From: an uncultured Sphingomonadales bacterium
GTDB lineage: Bacteria > Pseudomonadota > Alphaproteobacteria > Sphingomonadales > Sphingomonadaceae
DNA: 64,000 nt
Assembly (NCBI GenBank): GCA_903832325.1
Contig: CAILBC010000027.1
Span: forward strand, 372,001 to 436,000
Direction of reading: 5' to 3'
Under the pieces are notes generated by a model. That model made no database searches. It saw only the letters and a program-made list of their open reading frames with translations, and had not been told where the DNA came from. The position numbers and the translations under genes are program-made. Below are positions 14,863 through 24,022 of the stretch, in pieces; positions within the stretch are counted from its first letter, which is position 1, and each line of letters starts with the position of its first letter.

Positions 14863-17718
14863 TCAGAACTTGTAGCTGAGCCCGGCCAGATAAGTCGTGC
14901 CGCTTTGGTTCTGGTTGTAGAGATAGCGGGCCTGGCCCCAGAACTGGGTATCTTTCTGGTTGGTCAGGTTGATCGCGTCCACCGTGAACTGGAATTTCGG
15001 CGTGATGTTCCAGAACGCGGCGGCATCGAAATAGGTCGATCCTTCAAATCCGCGCGTATCGGCGCTCATCGGATCAGCCGATTTGCCGGTGTACCAGCGG
15101 TCGCGATGGCTCATCGAAACGCGCGCGCCCCACACTTTGGTTTCGTAATAGACCGTGGCGTTATAGTTGACCGGCGAAATTCCGGTCAGATCCGAAGGGA
15201 TGTGAACATAGGTGAAATTCGCCTGAACCCCCAGCTTGTCGAACGGTTTGGGCAGGAATGAAAGCTGGCTTTGCGCGACCAGTTCCACCCCGGTGATCGA
15301 TTTGGTGCCGGGCACGTTATAGGGCTGCGAAATGTCGGTGATGTTCGTGGTGCTGGTGGCACCGGTGACCGAGCTGGCCGGGATGCCGACCTGGCTGAAG
15401 GTCTGGTTGTGCAGCGTCTGGCCCTGAACGAAGTTGGTGACCCATTTCTGGAACACACCGGCCGACAGCAGCCCGACTTTGCCGAAATAATGTTCGATCG
15501 CAAAATCGAGCGTGTTGTCGGTAAACGGCTTCAGGTTGGGATTGCCGAGCGAAACCGAGATATAGCAGTTGTTCTTGGTGGCAGGCTGGCTGAAATCGCA
15601 CTTTGTGTTTGAATCGAGCGAGGCCGTGCCCAGCGCCTTGATCGAATCGAGCGACGGGCGATTGAGGTTCTTCGTTGCGGCAAAGCGCAGCAGCGTTTCG
15701 GAATCGAGTTCCAGCACGGTGTTGAGCGCGGGCAGCACACCCGAATAGTGGCCGTGCACATCGGACGTGCCGAGATAGGCATAGCTGCTGCCCTGGATCC
15801 AGCCCTGGCTGTGGGTATTGGTGTTATAGCCGCGCAGGCCGACATTCCCGCGGAAATGCTTGCCGAACAGCGTGCTGTCCCAATCGAGCTGCAGATAGGC
15901 CGATTCGGTTTCTTCGGTGGTGTTGTAGACTTGTTCGATATCCACCAGCGCGCCGCCGGTGCCATCGGGCTTTGGCCCCATGCGGTGGTATTCGTGATAT
16001 TTGGCAAAGGCGCGATCGTAATTGCCGATCAGCCACGAGCCCGAGGCATTGCTGAACACATCGGTGATGTCTGCCACAGACGTGCCGCGCGTGGTGTACT
16101 TGGTGCCGTTGTCGCCGCCATCATAGAAGTAATTGGCGCCGCTTTGCGAAAAGCGGTGATAGGCACCGCCCGCGCGCACCGTGAACACGTCGCTGGCTTT
16201 GTAATGCAGGTTGACCACGCCTTCGGTCAGCTTTGATTCGTTCCAGAACGACCGGTAATAGAAATCGTCCATGGTATAGATCGACGGGTCGGTCAGGTTC
16301 GTGCCGGGATAGGAGAATGAGGCCGAACGGCCATCCGCGCCATAGTTGGCAATGAGGTTGCCCTTGGCACGCATATAAAGCTTGTCGTCATAAGGGGTGT
16401 CGTACTTCGACGTTTCCGCGCCGAAATGCCCATCCACCGACAACTTGTCCGATGCGTCCCACTTGAACGTCAGCGCGCCCTGGTTGAAATTGTTCTTGTT
16501 CAGCTCGCGGCGGTGTTCGCTGCCGAACGTGACATTGCTGACATTCGACGACGTGACATAGCCATTGTTGTCATACGTCAGCGCGTTGACCACCGATGCG
16601 GTCTGGAAGGCCGCCGGCCAGGGGCTGCCAGCGGCAGTGTCGAGCACGGTCGAGCCGGCCCCGTTGATCGGGCGGGTGGCAAAGTGCAGTTCGTCGCGGT
16701 GCGTGGTGAACTGGCTGTGCAACAGATCGACCGTCAGCAGCAGGTTGCTGGCCGGGCGCCACTGGATCGCGCCGGTCAGGCCCAGGCGTTCCTGCCGCGC
16801 ATTCCACGACGAAAGCCGGTTGCCATCGGCAAAGTAGAGGTCGCCCGACAGGAACTTGGCCTGTTGCGTGGCGCTCAGGTGCGAGATGTCGAGGCCACCG
16901 GCAACCAGGCTCTGCATGTCACCGGCGCTGGGCTGCGTATAGTTGTAGGTGTTGTGGCCCTGCTCGGTGGTCTTGCGCTTGCTGTAGGTCGCCGAGATCG
17001 CGATGCCGAAATTGTTGTTCCAGTTCTGGCTGAACAGCGCGACCAGGCGCGGCTGCGCGTCCTTGGTGTACTGGTTGGTGCCCAGCTTTGCCGAAACCGC
17101 GCCCTTGAAACCCAGGCCATATTCGAACGGCTTGCCCGTAAACAGCCCGACCGTGCCGGCCATGCCGCCTTCGTTCTGCGCGACTTCATAGGTCTTTTCG
17201 ACTTGCGCCTTGGAGAACAGTTCCGATGCGAAGATGTTGAAATCGAACGACCGGTCGCGGCTGCGCTGGCCGCGGCTGTCTTGCGCCGAATCGACGTTGC
17301 CCAGCACTTCCATGCCGTTCAGCTGAACCCGCGCGAAATCCGAACCCAGGCCGCGCAGCGAAATGCGGCGGCCTTCGCCGGCTTCGCGCGTGATCTGCAC
17401 GCCGGGCAGGCGCTGCAGCGATTCGGCCAGGTTCAGTTCGGGGAACTTTGCCATGTCTTCGGCAACGATCACGTCGAGCTGGATGTTCGAAATCTTTTTC
17501 TGCCGGCGCGCTTCTTCAAGCGAACGCTGATAGCCGCTGACAACGATGGCTTCCGGATCGGGCGCGGCGGCCGGTGCAGCGGCTGCATTCTGGTCGGCCG
17601 GGGCCGCTTCGGCCATGGCAATCGACGGGCAGGCGGCAGCGACCAGCGTGGCCACCGTGGCCAGCAGATAACTCTTGGCATTCAGGCGCTGGGCCCGGGC
17701 CGGATCTTGCAGTGTCAT
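14863..17718 (-). CDS. TonB-dependent receptor (Xanthomonas/Caulobacter subfamily)
   Basis: 951 residues. A signal peptide spans about residues 1-36 (hydrophobic core LLATVATLVAAACPSIAMA), followed by a low-complexity Ala/Pro linker and a TonB-box-like EAIVVSGYQRSLEEA. The plug begins with DVIVAEDMAKFPELNLAESL and QRLPGVQITREAGEGRRISL, signature of the TIGR01782-type receptors, with a C-terminal beta-barrel ending in the aromatic SYKF. Outer-membrane importer. The palindrome TGGT-N4-ACCA lies 15 bases upstream of the start, and the same site is found at neighbouring phospholipase promoters, so a phosphate-ester or phospholipid-derived ligand is the best inference. Downstream lies a hydroxylase/sulfotransferase operon. 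Confidence 0.9.
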   Translation of the reverse strand: MTLQDPARAQRLNAKSYLLATVATLVAAACPSIAMAEAAPADQNAAAAPAAAPDPEAIVVSGYQRSLEEARRQKKISNIQLDVIVAEDMAKFPELNLAESLQRLPGVQITREAGEGRRISLRGLGSDFARVQLNGMEVLGNVDSAQDSRGQRSRDRSFDFNIFASELFSKAQVEKTYEVAQNEGGMAGTVGLFTGKPFEYGLGFKGAVSAKLGTNQYTKDAQPRLVALFSQNWNNNFGIAISATYSKRKTTEQGHNTYNYTQPSAGDMQSLVAGGLDISHLSATQQAKFLSGDLYFADGNRLSSWNARQERLGLTGAIQWRPASNLLLTVDLLHSQFTTHRDELHFATRPINGAGSTVLDTAAGSPWPAAFQTASVVNALTYDNNGYVTSSNVSNVTFGSEHRRELNKNNFNQGALTFKWDASDKLSVDGHFGAETSKYDTPYDDKLYMRAKGNLIANYGADGRSASFSYPGTNLTDPSIYTMDDFYYRSFWNESKLTEGVVNLHYKASDVFTVRAGGAYHRFSQSGANYFYDGGDNGTKYTTRGTSVADITDVFSNASGSWLIGNYDRAFAKYHEYHRMGPKPDGTGGALVDIEQVYNTTEETESAYLQLDWDSTLFGKHFRGNVGLRGYNTNTHSQGWIQGSSYAYLGTSDVHGHYSGVLPALNTVLELDSETLLRFAATKNLNRPSLDSIKALGTASLDSNTKCDFSQPATKNNCYISVSLGNPNLKPFTDNTLDFAIEHYFGKVGLLSAGVFQKWVTNFVQGQTLHNQTFSQVGIPASSVTGATSTTNITDISQPYNVPGTKSITGVELVAQSQLSFLPKPFDKLGVQANFTYVHIPSDLTGISPVNYNATVYYETKVWGARVSMSHRDRWYTGKSADPMSADTRGFEGSTYFDAAAFWNITPKFQFTVDAINLTNQKDTQFWGQARYLYNQNQSGTTYLAGLSYKF

Positions 17719-17732
17719 GATAACCCCCCGCT

Positions 17733-17750
17733 ATCTGGTATGAACCAGAT
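17733..17750. promoter_or_regulatory. Candidate GntR operator 1 (TonB receptor promoter)
   Basis: ATCTGGT-ATGA-ACCAGAT, a perfect 7-bp inverted repeat with the TGGT-N4-ACCA core. It lies between the receptor ribosome site (GGGGGG) and the upstream promoter region, a position suited to repression. Confidence 0.7.
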
Positions 17751-17945
17751 CGCTTAAGCACCCTGCGGCGACGACTGTGTGACACTTTGCGCCGGATCAA
17801 TGCGGATGCCGGCTTTTTTCGCATCCGTCGCAAATCGCCGCGATATTCCTGCGCAATGTCCGTGTCTGGCGCGCCAATTCGCGTCGCGCTTTGCCGCTGG
17901 CCGCACTATCCCGCCGAATCCGGCGTAATCCGTAATTCCCCTTAC

Positions 17946-17957
17946 TGGTCTGGACCA
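17946..17957. promoter_or_regulatory. Candidate GntR operator 2 (regulator/receptor intergenic region)
   Basis: TGGTCTGGACCA, flanked as ACTGGTC-TG-GACCAGA, in the 447-bp region between the divergent TonB receptor and GntR genes (17719-18165). It fits the HutC-subfamily consensus and may give autoregulation. No further gene is evident in that region. Confidence 0.7.
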
Positions 17958-18165
17958 GATCAAGACCGGGTTCGGGCGTCGGCCACGGCACGGCACGCCG
18001 GGAATAAGGGCAGAGCGCCTGATGCCGGCTTTCCCCGGCCGCCAATTTGATCCTATACCGGCCTTGCGCGAAGGTTTCGTGAAACCCGCGCGCGCGCTCG
18101 CACCCGCCGCTGCCGCAAGCGACAGGCGCGTCATCCAACGAATTGAGTCTGGCCCGAGATTGTCG

Positions 18166-18912
18166 ATGTTTTCCGGTACTATCCCTGCTGCCGCCAGCCC
18201 GGCCGATGGTGTGCAATATCTGGAACTGCGCAATGCGCTGGCGGCGCGAATCGCCGCCGGAGAATGGCGCCCGGGCGATCGCCTGCCATCCGAACGCGCG
18301 CTGCAGGTTTCTGGCCAGGCCGCACGCGGCACGATTCGCGAAGGGCTTGCCCAGCTTGAGGCCGAAGGGCTGATCTATCGCAAGGATCGCAGCGGCTGGT
18401 ACGTTTCGCCTGCGCCGATCGTCTATGATCCCACCCGCTGGGAAGGGTTCATTTCCTATGTCGAGGCGCAAGGGCGCGCGCCCGCAACCGAAACGCTCGA
18501 TGCCATGGCGATTGCCGCCGATGCCTTTCTGGCGGGGGTGTTCGGCCGCGAAGCCGGTGCGCCGCTCAATCTCATCCGCCGCCGCCGCTATGTCGATGAT
18601 CGCCCGGTGCTGGTGGAATATATCGTGGTCGATGTGGCGCTGGCGCCCGATCTGCTGCGCTTTTCGTTCGACCAGTCGCTGACCGGCATCCTGAAATCGC
18701 ATTATGGCCTGGCGGTCACGCGCAACAAAGTGGAGATGCAGCCGTGCGCGCTGACCGGGCGCGAGGCCGAGGCGCTGGGGATAAAGCCCGGGTTGCCGGG
18801 GCTGAACGTGGTGCGCACCAGCTATGACGCGCAAGGCCGCGTGGTGGAATTCGACCGCGAATACTGGCGCCACGATGCCGTGAAAATCAGCGTCGAAGCG
18901 CGCGTGCGCTGA
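18166..18912 (+). CDS. GntR-family regulator, HutC/UTRA subfamily
   Basis: 248 residues from ATG 18166, the normal HutC-type length; the frame is open further upstream but begins in the operator region. The winged helix covers residues 17-80: YLELRNALAARIAAGEW, PGDRLPSERAL, and GTIREGLAQLEAEGLIYRKD. Recognition-helix and wing features match GntR. The C-terminal UTRA effector domain runs from about 95 to 240 (RRRRYVDDRPVLVEYIVVDV, VVRTSYDAQGRVVEFDREYW). Relatives such as PhnF, DasR and NagR bind TGGTCTAGACCA-like sites; the same palindrome occurs four times nearby. The effector is probably a small phosphorylated or sugar-like metabolite. Confidence 0.9.
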   Translation: MFSGTIPAAASPADGVQYLELRNALAARIAAGEWRPGDRLPSERALQVSGQAARGTIREGLAQLEAEGLIYRKDRSGWYVSPAPIVYDPTRWEGFISYVEAQGRAPATETLDAMAIAADAFLAGVFGREAGAPLNLIRRRRYVDDRPVLVEYIVVDVALAPDLLRFSFDQSLTGILKSHYGLAVTRNKVEMQPCALTGREAEALGIKPGLPGLNVVRTSYDAQGRVVEFDREYWRHDAVKISVEARVR

Positions 18913-18944
18913 ACCCCAACCCCGACACGACGAAAGAGACCGAG

Positions 18945-19220
18945 ATGGAAGCTTCAACCCCGGCGCCCGACTTGCCCGATTACCCCCACTTGCGCGATCA
19001 TTTTGCCTGGTGCCTGCAGGTCATGGGCGGGGTGACGGCGGCATCGCGGCGGCTGGATATCGATGAACGCGCGCTGCGCCGTTTCGTCAGTGGCGAACGT
19101 CCGCTCAGCGCAAATCTCCTGGCCGATACGGCCACGGCGCTGCGCCGGCTGATTGCCGATGCGACCGCCGCAGAGGCCGATCTTGCCGCGGCGCTGGGCG
19201 ATCAGCCGGGCGCTATCTGA
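18945..19220 (+). CDS. Small HTH-like hypothetical protein
   Basis: 91 residues, 32 bases after the GntR gene with AAAGAGA before its ATG. The middle (WCLQVMGGVTAASRRLDIDERALRRFVSGERPLS) has the helix-turn-helix rhythm of Cro/YdaS-like proteins, and residues 60-85 are Ala-rich helix. Could be an accessory DNA-binding protein co-expressed with the GntR regulator. Its 3' end overlaps the convergent PI-PLC fusion gene by eight bases. No defined family recognised. Confidence 0.6.
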   Translation: MEASTPAPDLPDYPHLRDHFAWCLQVMGGVTAASRRLDIDERALRRFVSGERPLSANLLADTATALRRLIADATAAEADLAAALGDQPGAI

Positions 19221-21102
19221 CCGGGGCCAGGGCTGCCGCTTCGGCGCGGCAGATGCCCGCATCCGGTGCAGGGGCAGTCATGCGCACATGCGCCAGTTCG
19301 GCGCGCGCGGCATCGAGATCGGCACGAAACGCGGCATCGGCGTGGAGCGCGGCCGTGGCGGCCGCGCCCGCCAGCCATCCGGCCTGCACCGCGCTGAGGC
19401 TGTGGGCGCCGCAGATCATCCGGCTTTCGCCAAAGGCGCGCCCGCGCGCCAAAATCTGCGTTGCGCGGTCGGGCGCGAGTTCGGCCAGGATCAGCGCCTC
19501 CATCCATCCCCCCGCGGCATGGCCCGAAGGATAATCGCCATTGGCGGCGAGCGCGGCCGTGCGCGGCTGGCAGATCGGCGCGTGCGTGCCGAGATAGGGG
19601 CGGCGCACCTGGTACGCGCGCTTGGCCGGATCAACCACCCCGGCGGTGCCGGCGCGATCGAGCAGGCGCGCCAGTGCCGGCGCGGTGGCCGGGGTCAGCT
19701 GCGCGCCCAGTGCGCAGGCGAAATGGTCGAACGCTTCGGTCACCACGTCGGCCTGGGCGATTTTCCAGCGCGGTGATCCGGCCAGCGCGCGCGTTGCGGC
19801 AAACAGCGCGCGGTCGGCGCGCGCCACCGGGCCGCCGGGGCGGGGCGGGGGTGGCAGCACGCGCAGGCCATCAGGGGTCGCCTCGGGCGAAAGATAGGCG
19901 TTTGATGGGCCATTCGCGGTTTCGACCGGAATGCCGGCACAGCGTGCGGGCATCCGCTGCGGATTGCACACCACCGCCGCCTGGCCGGGCAGCCGCACCT
20001 GATACGTGTTGTGCAGGCGGGGTTCGGGCCAGAGATAATCGGTCGAAACGAACTGCGCGCCCGATGCCAGCGCCGCATCGCGCCGCCGCGGATCGTTGGC
20101 GCGCGCCTCCACCGTGCCCGAATCGGCGCGGGTGCGCACGATGAACCCGGCCGCGACCGCCGCGCGGATCCGCGCCCCGTCGGCCAGCGGATCGTTAAGC
20201 GTGAGATAGGCGGCGGCAGGCGAATTTTCTTCGGTGTTGATGAAGAACGCCCGGCCTTCAAGCGATTTGCGCGCCCCGCGATAGCGCGCAACCACGGCCG
20301 GTTCCTCATCCAGCGCAAACAGCACTTTGCCGCGCGCCTGCCCCAGCACGGGCCAGCCGCGCTGCATTACCGCCGCGCGCAAAGTGGGGTATCCGCGCTG
20401 CACATCATCGGGGGTGATCAGCGCCTCGGGCGGGAAAACCGCGCGCACTTCGCGATCGAGCGCATCGAATGTTGCGCCATCGAACGGCAGCGCCGCCGTG
20501 CCGCCGGGCACGGGCGAAGCATCGGCCTTGGCATTGAACATCAGCAGGATCGGCGCGTGATCGGGATGATCGAGCGACCAGCGGCGGACCGTGCCCAGGC
20601 ATTCGCGCAAAGTGACACAAGCGCTCAGCACGTCGAGATCCTGCACATGCATGACCTTGAACCCCGGTTCGGCCAGCGCCGCACGCCGCGCCGGATCGAT
20701 CGCGATGCCGGCGGCGCGCAAGGCGGCGGGGTTCAGAAAGCGCCCGCCTTCGGGATCGGCATAGACATCGATTTCCAGCTGCCGCGCCCCGGCATCGAGC
20801 TGTTCGGACAAGGGCCGGTGGCGATAATCGATTTCGTCGGCGCGATCGGGCGCGGCGGCGCGCACCAGCGCCAGCACGGCATCGGGCACCGCGGTTTTGT
20901 AGCTGTTGTGCGTGCCGACCGTCATCAGATCGTTGAGGTGAAGATTGCGATCCATCCAGGCGCGCGCGCAGCCCGGCCCGGCGCGGCCGGCATCGGGCGC
21001 GGCCAGATCACAGCGCGCAGGCGATGCCCTGCCGGCGGCCGCGATCAGGGTCAGCGCGGCCAGCACCGCAACAGATGTCGCAAATTTGGCAATCGCCACC
21101 AA
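19213..21102 (-). CDS. Secreted PI-PLC-like phosphodiesterase fused to PAP2-type acid phosphatase
   Basis: 629 residues with an N-terminal signal peptide (about 1-25). Residues about 45-390 resemble the Ca2+-dependent phosphoinositide phospholipase C1 family: catalytic-type GTHNSYK at 63-69 (His65), LSEQLDAGARQLEIDVYAD, and KVMHVQDLD with the second His. Residues about 440-629 match class A non-specific acid phosphatase/PAP2: K-x6-R-P starting at Lys494, PSGH at 525-528, and SRMICGAH (Ser560, Arg561, His567). The Asp expected four residues after that His is Ala571, so activity may be altered. The fusion could cleave a phospholipid head group and dephosphorylate it. Divergent from the next phosphoesterase gene across a perfect TGGTCTAGACCA site. 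Confidence 0.8.
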   Translation of the reverse strand: MVAIAKFATSVAVLAALTLIAAAGRASPARCDLAAPDAGRAGPGCARAWMDRNLHLNDLMTVGTHNSYKTAVPDAVLALVRAAAPDRADEIDYRHRPLSEQLDAGARQLEIDVYADPEGGRFLNPAALRAAGIAIDPARRAALAEPGFKVMHVQDLDVLSACVTLRECLGTVRRWSLDHPDHAPILLMFNAKADASPVPGGTAALPFDGATFDALDREVRAVFPPEALITPDDVQRGYPTLRAAVMQRGWPVLGQARGKVLFALDEEPAVVARYRGARKSLEGRAFFINTEENSPAAAYLTLNDPLADGARIRAAVAAGFIVRTRADSGTVEARANDPRRRDAALASGAQFVSTDYLWPEPRLHNTYQVRLPGQAAVVCNPQRMPARCAGIPVETANGPSNAYLSPEATPDGLRVLPPPPRPGGPVARADRALFAATRALAGSPRWKIAQADVVTEAFDHFACALGAQLTPATAPALARLLDRAGTAGVVDPAKRAYQVRRPYLGTHAPICQPRTAALAANGDYPSGHAAGGWMEALILAELAPDRATQILARGRAFGESRMICGAHSLSAVQAGWLAGAAATAALHADAAFRADLDAARAELAHVRMTAPAPDAGICRAEAAALAPVR

Positions 21103-21160
21103 TGCAGTGCCCTTTCACGCCGGCAATCTGGCCACGCTTGTCACCCAACCGCCATAGCTT

Positions 21161-21172
21161 TGGTCTAGACCA
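21161..21172. promoter_or_regulatory. Candidate GntR operator 3 (divergent PI-PLC fusion / YncE-phosphoesterase)
   Basis: Perfect palindrome TGGTCTAGACCA in the 96-bp divergent region, 27 bases before the plus-strand start and 59 bases before the minus-strand start. Identical to the consensus known for DasR/NagR-type regulators. Confidence 0.8.
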
Positions 21173-21198
21173 CGGCAATACGACGACAGGATGACGCA

Positions 21199-23970
21199 AT
21201 GATGTGGAAAGTGTTTGCGGCTGCGGGTCTGCTGGTTCCAATCCAGGCCCTGGTGCCAACCCGGGCACTGGCTGCGCCCGCTGCTGCCGGGCAGTTTGCC
21301 GATCTGGCCGCGCCGGTTACGACCGAGCCCGCCCGGATCGATACCGCCGGCATCAGCGTGCTGCCCAGCGGGCGCATGGTCACGCCTGCGGGCCATGCCA
21401 CGCGCGTTTCGCACAAGCCCTATGGCATGGCGCTGTCGCCCGATGGCAAAGTGGCGGTGCTGCTGCACAATGAGGCGGTCACGGTGATCCATCTGGACGA
21501 TCCGGATCATCCGGTCCGCCTGCCCAGCTATGATCGCAAGCGCCCGGCGGTGATCGAAAGCGGCGGTTTCATGGGCGCGGTGTTTTCGCCCGATGGCCAG
21601 ACGGTCTATCTGTCGCAGGACAAGACGGGCACCGTGGTGCTGATGGATGCGCAAAAGCTGGTGCGCGTGGGCGAATTCCGGCTGGATGGCGATTTTGCCG
21701 GGGTGCATTATCAGGACAGCCTGGCCGGCGACATGGCGATCAGCCCCGACGGCACGCGGCTTTATGTGCTCGATCGCGCCAATTACCGGCTGGTCACGCT
21801 GGACCGCACGAGCGGCCGCGTGGTCGGCTCGATCAAGGTCGGGCGCTTGCCATTGGGCCTCGGGCTGAGCCCCGACGGCCGCACCGCCTATGTCGGCAAT
21901 GTCGGGCTTTACGAATATCCGCTGGTGCCCGGCGTCACGCCCGACAATGGTGATAAGGCGATGCTGCATTTCGCGCCATATGCGATCCCTTCGCATGAGG
22001 CGGAACAGGGCATGACGTTGCCCGACGGGCGGCGCCTGCCCGGGCTGGGATCGCCCGACGCGGCCGAAGCGATGAGCGTCTATGCCGTCGATCTGGCCAG
22101 CCAGACCGTGGTCGCGCGGCTGAAGCCCGGTTTCCAGATCGGCCAGGTGGTCGAAGGCATCGCCACGGTCGGCGGGGCCAGCCCCAACGGCGTCGCGGTG
22201 GGCGCACACAATGCCTATGTCTCGAACGCAACCAATGACAGCATCGCGGTGATCGACCGCAGCACCGATCGCATCACCGGCTATATCCCGCTCACGTTTG
22301 ATCCCCGGCTTGATCATCAGCGCGGGCTGATGCCGTTCCACCTGGCGCTCAGCCCCGATGGCCGCCGGCTCTATGTGGCGGCGCTCACGCTCAATGCCGT
22401 TGCGGTGATCGATACCGAAAGCCGCCGCGTGCTGGGCTATATCCCCACCGGCTGGGGTCCGACGCGCGTGGCCGTTTCGGCAGACGGGGCCAGGATCTAT
22501 GTCACATCGGCGCGCGGATATGGCGCAGGGCCCAATGGCGGGGCGCAATTCCGCCGCCCGCCGCAGGGCACTTATATTGGCGATATTCAGCTGGGCCTGT
22601 TCCAGGTGATCGATACGCCGGATGACGCGACGCTGGCCGCGCTGACCGAGCGTGTGCGCGCCAATACGTTTCGCGCCGTCACGGTGCAGGACGATCCGGC
22701 CAATCCCGTGCCTGCCGCGATCGGCCTGCGGCACAGCCCGGTGAAATACATCGTCTATGTCACCAAGGAAAACCGCACGTTTGATGATGTGTTCGGCCAG
22801 TTTCCCGGGGTCAACGGGGACCCGACGATCGCCCGGCTGGGCCGGGTGAACTTGCGCGCGCTCGATGGATCGGTGCTGCACCAGGTCATGATCAGCCCGA
22901 ACCATCAGGCGATTGCCGCGCGCTGGGCGCTGTCGGACAATTTCTTCTGCGATTCCGATGCCTCGGTCCACGGTCACCGGTGGATGATGAACGTCGTGCC
23001 CAATGGCTGGATGGAATCAAACAGCGCCACATCAAAGGACTGGAACGCGTTTTCGCCGGCGCCCGGGCGCCGCTTTCCCGACAGCTCGGGCGGGATCGAT
23101 CCCGAAGATTACAACCAGATCGGCGGGCTGTGGGAACAGCTTGATCGCCATGGCATTGCATTCCGGTCCTATGGCCAGAGCGACGAATTTGCCGGCGTGC
23201 ACGAAGATGCGGCGCATACCGATACGGGTCTGCGCATGCCGGTGATCTATCCGATGTCCCGCGCCGAATGGTCGCGCACGTCGACCGAATATGCCGGGTT
23301 CAATCTCAACATCCCCGATCAGCTGCGCATGGATCAGTTCGAAAAGGAAGTGAAAGACAAATACCTGAGCGGGAAAGAGGCGTTTCCCCGCTTTATCTCG
23401 ATCCAGATTCCCAACGATCACATGGCCGACACCCGCGAAGACGATGGCTACCCCTATCGCGAAAGCTATATGGCCGACAACGATCTGGCGCTGGGGCGGT
23501 TCCTTCAGTTCTTGTCGCACACCCCCTATTGGAAAGAGATGGCGGTGGTGATCGTGGAGGACGATCCGCAGGGCGGGGTGGATCATGTCGATGCGCACCG
23601 GTCGATCCTGATGATGGCCGGCCCGTGGATCAAAAAAGGCCATATTTCGCACACGCACGCCAATTTCGGCGCGGTGCTGAAGACGATGTACCGCATTCTC
23701 GATCTGCCGCCGGTCAACCAGTTCGATGCAGCGGCCAATCTGCTGTCGGATTTCTTCACCGGCACCCCGGATTTCACCCCCTATGACGCGCTGCCCGTGG
23801 ACAAGCGGGTGTTTGACCCGCGCGTGGCGATGAAGAAATTTGGCAAGGATTTCGATTGGCGCACGATCAAGAGCGGTGAACCGATGGACGACGAAGACGA
23901 CCAGCGCCAATCGCACAAGGCCCAGCATGACCTGGCCCCCCACGACCCGGCCCCGCACGACTCAGATTGA
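21199..23970 (+). CDS. YncE-like beta-propeller/phosphoesterase fusion protein
   Basis: 923 residues. Signal peptide about 1-26 (AAAGLLVPIQALVPTRALA). Residues about 50-480 hold repeated propeller blades with the S-P-D-G pattern (LSPDGKVAVLLHNE, FSPDGQTVYLSQDKTGTV, ISPDGTRLYVLDRANYRLV, LSPDGRTAYVGNVG, LSPDGRRLYVAALTLNAVAVID). From about 510 there is a phosphoesterase domain (PF04185 type) starting KYIVYVTKENRTFDDVFGQFPG, with DNFFCDSDASVHGHRWM, DHMADTREDDGYPY and a metal-site EDDPQGGVDHVDAHRS. The two-module layout is a known but uncharacterised type. Secreted; likely hydrolyses phosphate esters. Candidate GntR operator 27 bases upstream. Confidence 0.85.
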   Translation: MMWKVFAAAGLLVPIQALVPTRALAAPAAAGQFADLAAPVTTEPARIDTAGISVLPSGRMVTPAGHATRVSHKPYGMALSPDGKVAVLLHNEAVTVIHLDDPDHPVRLPSYDRKRPAVIESGGFMGAVFSPDGQTVYLSQDKTGTVVLMDAQKLVRVGEFRLDGDFAGVHYQDSLAGDMAISPDGTRLYVLDRANYRLVTLDRTSGRVVGSIKVGRLPLGLGLSPDGRTAYVGNVGLYEYPLVPGVTPDNGDKAMLHFAPYAIPSHEAEQGMTLPDGRRLPGLGSPDAAEAMSVYAVDLASQTVVARLKPGFQIGQVVEGIATVGGASPNGVAVGAHNAYVSNATNDSIAVIDRSTDRITGYIPLTFDPRLDHQRGLMPFHLALSPDGRRLYVAALTLNAVAVIDTESRRVLGYIPTGWGPTRVAVSADGARIYVTSARGYGAGPNGGAQFRRPPQGTYIGDIQLGLFQVIDTPDDATLAALTERVRANTFRAVTVQDDPANPVPAAIGLRHSPVKYIVYVTKENRTFDDVFGQFPGVNGDPTIARLGRVNLRALDGSVLHQVMISPNHQAIAARWALSDNFFCDSDASVHGHRWMMNVVPNGWMESNSATSKDWNAFSPAPGRRFPDSSGGIDPEDYNQIGGLWEQLDRHGIAFRSYGQSDEFAGVHEDAAHTDTGLRMPVIYPMSRAEWSRTSTEYAGFNLNIPDQLRMDQFEKEVKDKYLSGKEAFPRFISIQIPNDHMADTREDDGYPYRESYMADNDLALGRFLQFLSHTPYWKEMAVVIVEDDPQGGVDHVDAHRSILMMAGPWIKKGHISHTHANFGAVLKTMYRILDLPPVNQFDAAANLLSDFFTGTPDFTPYDALPVDKRVFDPRVAMKKFGKDFDWRTIKSGEPMDDEDDQRQSHKAQHDLAPHDPAPHDSD

Positions 23971-24022
23971 ATCCGGCGCCCCCCGCCACCCCGCGCATTC
24001 CGTCACCGCGCTGTCAGACCTC

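Noticed and set aside
17797..18957. 386-residue open frame antisense to the GntR gene
   Set aside because: No recognisable domain; it is the GC-rich shadow of the GntR coding sequence, which has a clear winged helix and UTRA domain.
21115..22977. 620-residue open frame antisense to the YncE/phosphoesterase gene
   Set aside because: Low-complexity shadow lying antisense to clear propeller blades; it also crosses the operator and promoter region.
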